IMG/VR virus record: IMGVR_UViG_3300030106_002199
Location: 1-41,354 of that record
Origin: a virus
DNA length: 41,354 nucleotides
Reading direction: 5' to 3' (one strand)
Shown here: in pieces, positions 22,396 through 29,358 of the stretch
Numbering within the stretch: position 1 is the first letter of the stretch
Layout: every line of letters starts with the position of its first letter
Translations under genes and position numbers: made by a program
The notes under the pieces: model-generated
The model's database searches: none
Seen by the model: the letters and a program-made list of their open reading frames with translations, nothing else
What the model was told of the DNA's origin: nothing

Positions 22396-22781
22396 GCTAC
22401 ATTCTCCTCTACATGTTTTAAAACTGCGTCGGTAAGTACGGCTAAAGAACTACCACGACCTGCTTTCATATATGATGCTTCTAAAGCAGTATGAAGATTA
22501 AAACGTCGTGCCATATCTTCTACAATTCTATGAGACGAAACTCCTTCGAGTTCTTTAATAATTGAACCATCGTCTGCATAAATATTTCCTTTATGAGAGC
22601 CATCAGATTTATAAGTACGAATGAAACTCTTTACATACTTTGGTGGAAAGCCTAACTCAGTAAATGTTTTTATATCCCAAATAGTATGAGCATCGTATAA
22701 GATCTCTGCTAAATCTCTTTGATTAGCCTCTACTAATACTTTCTTAATTCGCTTAGTTGTTAAATCCATTGGCATCCTCAT
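22392..22781 (-). CDS. Hypothetical early protein
   Basis: 129 residues from ATG 22781, chosen for the strong GAGGAGG site 6 bases upstream; an ATG further upstream lies inside the MazG-like gene. Segments MDLTTKRIKKVLVEANQRDL and SSHRIVEDMARRFNLHTALE are helical; the C-terminus reads SYMKAGRGSSLAVLTDAVLK. No motif recognised. Overlaps the MazG-like gene by 29 bases. Confidence 0.6.
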   Translation of the reverse strand: MRMPMDLTTKRIKKVLVEANQRDLAEILYDAHTIWDIKTFTELGFPPKYVKSFIRTYKSDGSHKGNIYADDGSIIKELEGVSSHRIVEDMARRFNLHTALEASYMKAGRGSSLAVLTDAVLKHVEENVA

Positions 22782-23127
22782 TTTGATCCTCCTCTTTAAT
22801 ATATAATCCGTTAACCAATTTTCCTTTTCTATCTTTAATTTCTTCGTAAGCATAATCCATACAAGAAACTAAAGACATATTATTTCGCATACAAATATTA
22901 ACCATAATAACTAACATATCACCAATAGCATCTGCTATCAAAGCCTTCGGGACTTCTGGTGTATCGTAGGAGTCTGCTTGAATAACTGCTTGGGATAACT
23001 CGCCTAGTTCTTCTACAAGTTTTAGAACTTGATCTTTACTTGTACTACCCTCGATAAGGTTACGATCTTCATGCCACTTCCTTATCAAGCCCTCGAGAGT
23101 ATAATAATCATACGGCACTTTCATCAT
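22753..23127 (-). CDS. MazG-like nucleotide pyrophosphohydrolase
   Basis: 124 residues, the size of single-domain MazG. KLVEELGELSQAVIQ holds the first acidic motif (E39, E40, E43) and ALIADAIGDMLVIMVNI the second (D66, D70), which together bind Mg2+ and the NTP phosphates. Such enzymes hydrolyse (d)NTPs to monophosphates; in phages they may lower host (p)ppGpp or clear unwanted nucleotides such as unmodified dNTPs. The last is relevant because the genome also encodes a base-hypermodification cassette. It is coupled to the gene upstream (overlap at 23108). Confidence 0.8.
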   Translation of the reverse strand: MMKVPYDYYTLEGLIRKWHEDRNLIEGSTSKDQVLKLVEELGELSQAVIQADSYDTPEVPKALIADAIGDMLVIMVNICMRNNMSLVSCMDYAYEEIKDRKGKLVNGLYIKEEDQNEDANGFNN

Positions 23128-23389
23128 CTACCTCCAGTATATTGACTAGCTTGAGTTCATATTGAATCATACTATGGTTTTCGTGAGAGTAAACTTCTAA
23201 AGTGTTTTGGTGTAAAATATATGTTTCATGTTCTGTTTCTAACATTCTTGCACCATCTGATTCAACACCTTGAAAAGTTTGTAGATCACTTGCTGATAGA
23301 CCTCTCCAATCTTGTTGGATAATCTGTTCTAAAAGGTTACTAGCGATACCTGTTGAACGACCATAAGATTTTTGTTTAAAATGTTTCAT
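23108..23389 (-). CDS. Hypothetical protein, paralogue of 23728-24033
   Basis: 93 residues. LEQIIQQDWRGLSASDLQTF ... ESDGARMLETEHETYILHQN is clearly related to the C-terminal part of the gene at 23728 (LELIVSFDWRSLNDDEITLY; LDGARALETSDGTRLFIINN). Here the N-terminus is basic rather than zinc-binding. The shared core looks like a small alpha/beta domain of unknown role. The pair probably arose by duplication. Confidence 0.6.
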   Translation of the reverse strand: MKHFKQKSYGRSTGIASNLLEQIIQQDWRGLSASDLQTFQGVESDGARMLETEHETYILHQNTLEVYSHENHSMIQYELKLVNILEVDDESAV

Positions 23390-23592
23390 GTAGAATCACC
23401 TCCTCGATAAGGAAAAAGAGTGTCAGCATGACACTCTATTATATCCCAACTAAGCCCTACACAAGCATCATGTTTTTCCAAACAACGTCGCAATACTTGT
23501 CGAGCTTGATCTTTAGTTAGTAGTGGACATTGCTCCATAACATCTTCTGTGCACCATTCTAATGTAATAGTGTCTTGATCTACTTGCTTCAT
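23386..23592 (-). CDS. Small conserved phage protein
   Basis: 68 residues from ATG 23592 (MKQVDQDTITLEWCTEDVME), chosen because ATG overlaps the preceding stop (TAATG). KDQARQVLRRCLEKHDACVG and LSWDIIECHADTLFP follow the pattern of small phage proteins found in many genomes. Mostly helical. Function unknown. Confidence 0.6.
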   Translation of the reverse strand: MKQVDQDTITLEWCTEDVMEQCPLLTKDQARQVLRRCLEKHDACVGLSWDIIECHADTLFPYRGGDST

Positions 23593-23738
23593 TAGTCTAC
23601 CCAATCCATTCTTATTATTTCGTGTTTATTATCTATTACTTTTCTAATCTGCTCTTGACTATCAGCTTCGATCATAAACTCTACTAATTTGTTGAGATCT
23701 TTATTAATAGCTACTTTAACATAATATCTATTTTCCAT
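23592..23738 (-). CDS. 48-residue hypothetical protein
   Basis: Short frame from ATG 23738 to TAA 23592, linked by TAATG to the next gene and overlapping the 101-residue gene at its 5' end. MENRYYVKVAINKDLNKLVE forms a beta-alpha start; EFMIEADSQEQIRKVIDNKH is helical. Size and coupling are like its neighbours. Function unknown. Confidence 0.55.
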   Translation of the reverse strand: MENRYYVKVAINKDLNKLVEFMIEADSQEQIRKVIDNKHEIIRMDWVD

Positions 23739-24033
23739 TAGAACCCTCCTGATTAGTCACATGAAGCAAGACCCATTTACCTTGAGATTTAGTAGTACCT
23801 AACTCAAAAGAATACAAGGTCATATTATTAATAATAAATAAACGAGTGCCATCTGATGTTTCTAAAGCCCTCGCTCCATCTAGGGGAACTTCACCAAACA
23901 CAGGCTTATAAAGAGTAATCTCATCATCGTTTAAACTTCGCCAATCAAAGCTAACAATTAATTCTAAAATTTTAAAAGGGGTCATATCAAACTGGTGTAT
24001 GCCATGACCACATCTTGGACAAGTAATCGCCAT
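23728..24033 (-). CDS. Zinc-finger-headed protein, paralogue of 23108-23389
   Basis: 101 residues. CPRCGHGIH near residue 5 is a CxxC knuckle with a trailing His; the rest, LELIVSFDWRSLNDDEITLY ... LDGARALETSDGTRLFIINN, is related to the gene at 23108. Only one Cys pair is present, so zinc binding may need a dimer. It starts after the TTAGAAAGGAAGA leader, so it heads its own unit. The paralogue has lost the metal knuckle, suggesting divergence after duplication. Confidence 0.6.
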   Translation of the reverse strand: MAITCPRCGHGIHQFDMTPFKILELIVSFDWRSLNDDEITLYKPVFGEVPLDGARALETSDGTRLFIINNMTLYSFELGTTKSQGKWVLLHVTNQEGSNGK

Positions 24034-24045
24034 CTTTCTTCCTTT

Positions 24046-24291
24046 CTAATATTTCAATGGGTTTTCTTCTACAGGTGCAGAGTTTTGATAAAACTCTTTT
24101 GCATGTTTAAAGTCGTTTGTACGACCTGGAAAATTAGGCTCATACCTTGATATAGGTTCACCTAGCTTATGCTGAACATATAAGGTATCATACTTAATCC
24201 ACCACGCATAAACATCTTTTACATTAAAGTCTAATAAATAACATGAAGTTACTTCATACTTAGCCTCTAACTCATAACACATATCTGCCAT
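24046..24291 (-). CDS. Small hypothetical protein behind a structured leader
   Basis: 81 residues, with MADMCYELEAKYEVTSCYLL, DVYAWWIKYDTLYVQHKLGE and a C-terminal FYQNSAPVEENPLKY. Mixed alpha/beta; no motif. Its interest lies in the leader: about 160 bases of predicted strong RNA structure (24311-24468) between a clear promoter and the AGAAAGGAAGA ribosome site. That organisation is consistent with a riboswitch-like or protein-bound control element. Confidence 0.55.
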   Translation of the reverse strand: MADMCYELEAKYEVTSCYLLDFNVKDVYAWWIKYDTLYVQHKLGEPISRYEPNFPGRTNDFKHAKEFYQNSAPVEENPLKY

Positions 24292-24310
24292 ATTCTTCCT
24301 TTCTAAAAGT

Positions 24311-24468
24311 GTACTAGAAGTAGGACATTACCGAGTGTCTTCCGTCGAAGTCAAAGAGGGTCTGATATTCCGATAGCAACTCTGTCTAACCTCATGCTAT
24401 CGCCCCACTTCTAGTACGTTGCAACATTTAACAAATAACATGAGACTGGAGGTAGCCACCTCATGTTA
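24311..24468 (-). ncRNA. Structured 5' leader / candidate ncRNA or riboswitch-like element
   Basis: Read on the minus strand, the RNA starts with a 9-bp hairpin TAACATGAG / CTCATGTTA (24436-24468). A closed domain follows. Its outer 11-bp helix is GTACTAGAAGT / ACTTCTAGTAC (24407-24417 with 24311-24321). It encloses an 8-bp helix CGATAGCA / TGCTATCG (24395-24402 with 24371-24378) with a 16-nt loop, and a small CTTC / GAAG hairpin. The loop GAGG can pair with CCTC outside it (possible pseudoknot). It lies directly after the promoter at 24473. No known riboswitch consensus recognised. All helices were found by eye. Confidence 0.5.
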
Positions 24469-24472
24469 CTTT

Positions 24473-24486
24473 TATATTATAGTAAA
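24473..24486 (-). promoter_or_regulatory. Promoter motif TTTACTATAATATA
   Basis: Identical to the 14-mer at 19337. TATAAT as -10 would start transcription close to the first base of the TAACATGAG hairpin, so the RNA begins with structure. Confidence 0.65.
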
Positions 24487-24521
24487 AATATTAAATGAAT
24501 AAAAACTAAAAATAATGTTTC

Positions 24522-24830
24522 TTATGCCGACTCATCGCCATTATTATCGTAAGGACTTTGAGTAGTTGGAAACTCACTATGAATATTTTCAGTTATTTCT
24601 TGAGTATCTTTATACATAGGAAATAAATTATACATTAATAATCGCATATCTTCAATATTTGATACTTCTTTCATTGCTCCAGGAACTTTTTCTAGTTCTT
24701 TTATCGCAATATAAAGGGCTTGACCAATTATATATTGACCTCGCATACTTGCAAATAACTTCCTTGCTACTTGGATCTTCTGTTCTTTAGACATCCAATT
24801 TCTTCTTTCTATTTTTTCTTGTTCACTCAT
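24522..24830 (-). CDS. Small helical hypothetical protein
   Basis: 102 residues from ATG 24830 (MSEQEKIERRNWMSKEQKIQ), chosen over an ATG six codons earlier because ATGAGTGA overlaps the previous stop. Mostly helical: KEQKIQVARKLFASMRGQYI, ALYIAIKELEKVPGAMKEVS, MRLLMYNLFPMYKDTQEITE. I recall similar short early proteins in marine phages. Function unknown. Confidence 0.6.
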   Translation of the reverse strand: MSEQEKIERRNWMSKEQKIQVARKLFASMRGQYIIGQALYIAIKELEKVPGAMKEVSNIEDMRLLMYNLFPMYKDTQEITENIHSEFPTTQSPYDNNGDESA

Positions 24831-25092
24831 CGCTTTCTCCCTTTCCATGTATGATTTCCCAAGTGTTTTTATAATCTTCTTCTGCCGTGTCGATGGATAA
24901 CATTCCGTGTGTAATTAGATACTCGGAATAAAAGTCGAACGTCTCATCGGCAGTAGCACCCTCTAGCTCAACTCCTTGACCTATAAGGTTTGCAGCGATT
25001 AGATCTGCTTCGTTCTTAGCACCTAACTCTCGTAGCTTTCGCCATGCGACAACAGCCATGATGATAGGCATCGTTATAGTTTTTTCGGACAT
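24823..25092 (-). CDS. Small helical hypothetical protein
   Basis: 89 residues. ITMPIIMAVVAWRKLRELGA is helical but not a clear membrane segment; ADETFDFYSEYLITHGMLSI follows, with an acidic end. It follows a promoter-like AT-rich leader with TTATTATAATAAA and AAAGGAG. Not recognised. Confidence 0.55.
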   Translation of the reverse strand: MSEKTITMPIIMAVVAWRKLRELGAKNEADLIAANLIGQGVELEGATADETFDFYSEYLITHGMLSIDTAEEDYKNTWEIIHGKGESDE

Positions 25093-25154
25093 TTAATACT
25101 CCTTTTTATTTATTATAATAAAAATAAAAATGGAATTATATAAGAATAAAATGT

Positions 25155-27155
25155 TTATACTGCTTGCTTTGTATAATCTGACTCAGAGCCTCTCGTCCAA
25201 CCTCTAACAGATTCAGCATGAGCTATGACTTTAGAAGCATCTTTAGCTTCACCCCAGTTTGGTCCAAGTTCCACGTCTACTTTTACAGGGACTTTTATTT
25301 CTACACAATGTTCCATAATTTCTTTTATCTTTACTGCTTGTTCTTCTGATTCTACAGAAAAATCTAATTCGTCATGAACTTGTATATGAGGTATAATTCC
25401 TTCTTCGAACAATAACTGCATTGCTTTTTTAGTCATATCTGCGGCACTACCTTGTATTAATCTATTCATAGCTTTATGTGTAAAAGCCCTTTTAATAGCA
25501 TTACCATGTTCAGCATAAGCAGTTTTATGATCCATAATTTTTCGTGTACCAAACTGCATTGGCTCCCACTTATCGAAACGACAACGTCTTCCTAATAATG
25601 TTCTTATATTGCCTTGATCTGCAGCACGTCGTATAGCTCGTTCACTAAGGGCTTTTACAAATGGAACTCGTTCATGGTATTGACTAAATAATTCTTTTCC
25701 TTCTTCCATCGTTAACCCTAGACTACTAGACAGTTTTTGAACACCCATAGAATAAAATAATCCTAAGTTTATATTCTTTGCTTGCTTTCTTGGTATGCCA
25801 GCCATATCAGCTACGACTTGATGGAAGTCTGCATCTCCATCTCTAAATGCATCCCCAGCTTCTTTTGCCCCACGAAGTTCCATCATCTCTGCATAATGAA
25901 CAACGAGTCTTGGTTCTTGTTGAGAGTAATCAAAAGCACCCCACTGACATCCCTCTTCAGGAATAAATAATGATCGGATAGCCGTGCCTATTTCAGGATC
26001 CCTTGCTGGGACTTGTTGTAGATTAGGATTACTGTAACTAAAACGACCTGTAACCGTACCACCATCATCAGAACGAAGTGGATGTAGTTCAGCATGAAGA
26101 CGACCTGATTGTTGATTACTCATAAGCATTCCGTCGATAAATGTTGTCCTTGCTTTATTCATCTTTCGTGCTTTTACAATCAGCTTTGGAACTTCATGTT
26201 CGTGGTTTTCTAACCATGATTGTTGAAAGGAGGGTGATCCTTTTTCTGTAAAGTTATATGGTAGTTTTAATTTCTTAAATGCTTTTTCTATAGATGCATT
26301 CGCCCATATTTCTACATTTGATCCAACTAACTTTTTTATCTGTAATAAAGCATCTTCTTCTTTAGCCCTAAACATTTTAGACATACGTTCTGCATGATCT
26401 AAATCAATACGAACACCTTTAAACCTCATTTCGATAAGTAATGGTAGTATCGATGTTTCTAAATTAAATATCGACCATAAGTCTTGTCTTGATAATTCTT
26501 GTTTTTGAAACTTCCATAACCTTAATGTCATCGCAGCATCTTGCTCTGCATATGGACCAACATACATAGGTGGTAGTTCTGATATATCTGCTTTTGGATC
26601 TACATTCCATGCTTCTGCAGCATCACGTAACAAGTCTTCACTTTTCGTTTCTTGTAAGTAATGTTTACCTAATGCGTTTAAAGCATAACTAAATCTGTTT
26701 TCATCTATTAAAGGTGCACCGATCATAGTATCAATTATACGACCTTTTACATTAACACCCTCTGCTTTTAACCAACCAATATCATATGAAGCATTATGAC
26801 AAACTTTATCTGCATCTGTAGATACCATGTCTTTTAACCAATTAAAAACAACTTTTTCGTCTAAGTTGCCCCCTGATCTATGTCGTATTGGAAAATAACC
26901 TTCCCAACCATCAGTAGCTACAGCGATACCAACAATATGTCCATCTTTCTTCGCCCAACCTGCACCTTTAGATCGTAAGTTAGGATCCCATGTTTCAAGG
27001 TCAATAGCTATTTCTTTAGCTTTGGATAAGTCTGGTAGCACTTCTGGAACTGTCCATGCACTATCAGGAGGGAACAGAGGATCCTGTAAAGGATTTTTAT
27101 ATTTCGGCAATGCTTTCTTCCCTTTCTCTGGGAAAGAGTTTACCTTATTTAACAT
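25155..27155 (-). CDS. DNA polymerase A (3'-5' exonuclease + polymerase)
   Basis: 666 residues, the replicative family-A enzyme. Proofreading motifs: IAIDLET (D52, E54), CHNASYD (N121, D125), YAEQD (Y202, D206). Polymerase motif A is GAFDYSQQEPR (D409), motif B is RKQAKNINLGLFY (R456, K460, Y468), motif C is QVHDE (594-596). There is no 5'-3' exonuclease domain. L464 takes the place of Phe762 of E. coli Pol I, a residue studied in marine viruses because Leu, Phe or Tyr there changes fidelity and nucleotide discrimination. It closes the operon of base-modification genes, overlapping the Nmad-like gene. Confidence 0.92.
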   Translation of the reverse strand: MLNKVNSFPEKGKKALPKYKNPLQDPLFPPDSAWTVPEVLPDLSKAKEIAIDLETWDPNLRSKGAGWAKKDGHIVGIAVATDGWEGYFPIRHRSGGNLDEKVVFNWLKDMVSTDADKVCHNASYDIGWLKAEGVNVKGRIIDTMIGAPLIDENRFSYALNALGKHYLQETKSEDLLRDAAEAWNVDPKADISELPPMYVGPYAEQDAAMTLRLWKFQKQELSRQDLWSIFNLETSILPLLIEMRFKGVRIDLDHAERMSKMFRAKEEDALLQIKKLVGSNVEIWANASIEKAFKKLKLPYNFTEKGSPSFQQSWLENHEHEVPKLIVKARKMNKARTTFIDGMLMSNQQSGRLHAELHPLRSDDGGTVTGRFSYSNPNLQQVPARDPEIGTAIRSLFIPEEGCQWGAFDYSQQEPRLVVHYAEMMELRGAKEAGDAFRDGDADFHQVVADMAGIPRKQAKNINLGLFYSMGVQKLSSSLGLTMEEGKELFSQYHERVPFVKALSERAIRRAADQGNIRTLLGRRCRFDKWEPMQFGTRKIMDHKTAYAEHGNAIKRAFTHKAMNRLIQGSAADMTKKAMQLLFEEGIIPHIQVHDELDFSVESEEQAVKIKEIMEHCVEIKVPVKVDVELGPNWGEAKDASKVIAHAESVRGWTRGSESDYTKQAV

Positions 27156-27453
27156 TCTTTTGTAAAGCCATTTGTGCTTCGACTAAGAGCAGATAACGTC
27201 TAAGGTCTCTTATATCGTCTATAAGTCCTTCTGGTCTCTGATCCTCTTCTAAAGCTAAAAAGATATCGTAAGTATAATCGTTTGATTGGTTTTCTATACG
27301 ATCCCACTTCCTAGCTAACATCATAAAAGCACCTATACCACCTCGCTTTTTCCAACTATCTCCATAAGACTTTTCTGCTTCATGCAAAGCACTAACATCG
27401 TCGTTAGCTAGTACATTAACTTTTTGTATTATCTTACTACGTTTCTCAGTCAT
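27145..27453 (-). CDS. Nmad1/DUF1599-like protein (tentative)
   Basis: 102 residues. LHEAEKSYGDSWKKRGGIGA then FMMLARKWDRIENQS and DDIRDLRRYLLLVEAQMALQ match conserved small proteins in phages; the YGDSW stretch and following helices resemble the DUF1599 (nucleotide-modification-associated) group, predicted by others to act with modified-base pathways. I could not search, so this is tentative. It lies between the thymidylate-synthase-like gene (overlap 8 bases) and polymerase (overlap 11), which agrees with a nucleotide-modification role. Confidence 0.6.
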   Translation of the reverse strand: MTEKRSKIIQKVNVLANDDVSALHEAEKSYGDSWKKRGGIGAFMMLARKWDRIENQSNDYTYDIFLALEEDQRPEGLIDDIRDLRRYLLLVEAQMALQKNVK

Positions 27454-28510
27454 TCTTAGCTCTCTCTTCCTTTCTTTCTAACCACTCCATACATGCTTTT
27501 CTCCAATCTGGTGCTTGGATAGTTGAGGCTTGCAGTATGGCATGTTTATAATCTTTTTGTTTATAATAGTTCCATGCCTCAACAAGAGGTATCGCTGTAT
27601 AAGCGAATGTTTTCATATTACTAAAATGATCTGGGGTTATCCACATACCACCTAGTTCTTCATTATCTTTACTAGAACAAAACAGGTTAAAGAAATAATT
27701 TAAATCTTTATCGAAGTTTTGTTTATCTTGTATTAAGTCTTGCCATGTAATCTCTGGGTTAACTTCATAGCCATGAGGAGAGATACCTTTAGAAAGTTTC
27801 TTATCTAGTTCATTCCAGACATCTAAATAAACATGAGCATTATTACTAATTTGATGATAACAACCTACACTTAGCCCTGACATCGTTGCTATATATTCAT
27901 GAAGCATACTAAAGTGAACTGCGTTAGCCCCATATGCACCCCAAATTAAATCATTAGATCTACAACATACAGTCATATCTAATTTTATTTGATTATTTTC
28001 TTCACCTAATTCTTTTGTTGGATAGGCTTTAAAATATATTTGAGTATTACAAGGAACATCTTTGCCTTTATAATGAAGATCGTGTACAGGATCCCACATT
28101 GATAAAACTATTCGCCTATCCCATTTATTCTCTTTTAGCTTTTTAATAACGTCATGTAATTGATCGTAGCCAAACTGGTTTCGCCAACGATAACCATAAG
28201 ACCCATATAAAAAGTTACCATCGTCAGAAAACTCTTTCATTCTTTTTACAAATCTTGCTAATGGTTCTACATCTCTTCGACCAGCTAACATCCATAAACC
28301 TTCTATAAAATGAAAGAAAGGATTACAATTTCTCTCAGGAAGAAACATTACTCGTTCTCTTGGAAAGTTATAAGTAGAACAAACAGGATCTCTGAACATT
28401 AAGACATCACCATTTCTACTTGGTATCTTTACCATATTGTGTGGTTCTCTTAATGACATTACTGCTATTTGAAATACTTCTTCTACGTTATCGCCACGAA
28501 ATGTTATCAT
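27446..28510 (-). CDS. Thymidylate synthase-family enzyme, probable dUMP/dCMP hydroxymethylase
   Basis: 354 residues. The nucleophile Cys is C154 in DVPCNTQIYF; the phosphate/substrate loop is CRSNDLIWGAYGANAVHF (R184, D187, N196), then SGLSVGCYHQISNNAHVY. The active-site Asn region is retained, suggesting dUMP-type rather than dCMP-type substrate, though alignment there is uncertain. TS homologues in phages with hypermodified DNA make 5-hydroxymethyl-dUMP. It sits next to a hypermodification protein, so hydroxymethylation is favoured over plain dTMP synthesis. Confidence 0.82.
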   Translation of the reverse strand: MITFRGDNVEEVFQIAVMSLREPHNMVKIPSRNGDVLMFRDPVCSTYNFPRERVMFLPERNCNPFFHFIEGLWMLAGRRDVEPLARFVKRMKEFSDDGNFLYGSYGYRWRNQFGYDQLHDVIKKLKENKWDRRIVLSMWDPVHDLHYKGKDVPCNTQIYFKAYPTKELGEENNQIKLDMTVCCRSNDLIWGAYGANAVHFSMLHEYIATMSGLSVGCYHQISNNAHVYLDVWNELDKKLSKGISPHGYEVNPEITWQDLIQDKQNFDKDLNYFFNLFCSSKDNEELGGMWITPDHFSNMKTFAYTAIPLVEAWNYYKQKDYKHAILQASTIQAPDWRKACMEWLERKEERAKND

Positions 28511-29358
28511 TTATATCTCCCTCTTGGTGTACCTTGTCCTAAACGGACTCGTTCATATTTATCAAACTCACAAAGACTATGTTCTATCTCTCTCATCTCC
28601 ATAACTGTAGCTATCTCTGGTGGTAAAAAATTATGTCTCCAATAAAATAAAGTTAACATATCATCGTTCCATTTATGTTTAGAACTTTTCCAATCCAACT
28701 CTCTACCAAATATTCTATTTAATCCTCTCATTGCTCCTGGACCTGCATTAGCCCAAGTTTTTATATCTTTAGCTGAATTTAGAAACATCGTATGTCTTAA
28801 ATCAGTAACAAGTTCATATGCCATAAAATGACCTAAATATGGAAATTCTTGAAAGAGGATATGAGCACGTCTCAAAGTTTCTGTCTTTTCTATTAATTCT
28901 TCTATTATACTTTTTCGTTCATCCCATACCTTCTCTATACACCAAATAACACCATCAACTTTATCCATACCATTAGGTGTTTTTATTATATAACCCCCTG
29001 TAACATACTTCTTTTGTTTCTTTATTTCTTCTCTAGCAAGTTCAGGATCCCAATCAATATGAAGATTATGTTTTAATAAAGTTTCTCCAGTTTCAATAAG
29101 ATTAAACCAACGAAAGATAACAGTAGCCATAAAAACTTCTTCTTGGTTATGGAGAGGTTGTCTCATGTTCTCTCGAAACCAAACAGTTGTCTTATCGTTT
29201 TCTCGAAACGGATTAGTAAATCGATACTTATCTAAAATCTTATCCGTTGTCCAAGGACGAGGAAGACCTTGTTCTTTTTTCTTAAAGATATCATGTCTTT
29301 CCTCGATCCACCAGAAAAACCTTTTAACAGGATCCATTACTTCTTCCTTAGATGCCAA
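28507..29358 (-). CDS. DNA-base hypermodification protein (HMUDK-helical / aGPT-Pplase superfamily)
   Basis: 283 residues. The N-terminus FFWWIEERHDIFKKKEQGLP then RPWTTDKILDKYRFTNPFRE and NDKTTVWFRENM is the strongly conserved signature of the 5-hmdU kinase helical / alpha-glutamyl-putrescinyl-thymine pyrophosphorylase superfamily (Iyer, Aravind and colleagues; experimental work on phages with modified thymidine). Later, PYLGHFMAYELVTDLRHT and NAGPGAMRGLNRIFGR recall a helix-hairpin-helix glycosylase-like fold. No P-loop is present, so the protein would not itself be the kinase. Overlaps the TS-family gene by 4 bases (ATGA) and the methyltransferase by 22. Confidence 0.75.
   Translation of the reverse strand: MASKEEVMDPVKRFFWWIEERHDIFKKKEQGLPRPWTTDKILDKYRFTNPFRENDKTTVWFRENMRQPLHNQEEVFMATVIFRWFNLIETGETLLKHNLHIDWDPELAREEIKKQKKYVTGGYIIKTPNGMDKVDGVIWCIEKVWDERKSIIEELIEKTETLRRAHILFQEFPYLGHFMAYELVTDLRHTMFLNSAKDIKTWANAGPGAMRGLNRIFGRELDWKSSKHKWNDDMLTLFYWRHNFLPPEIATVMEMREIEHSLCEFDKYERVRLGQGTPRGRYK

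Noticed and set aside
24301-24420. The structured region as a CRISPR-like or IS terminal inverted repeat.
   Set aside because: No repeated spacer units, no transposase and no target duplication; it fits an RNA fold in a leader better.
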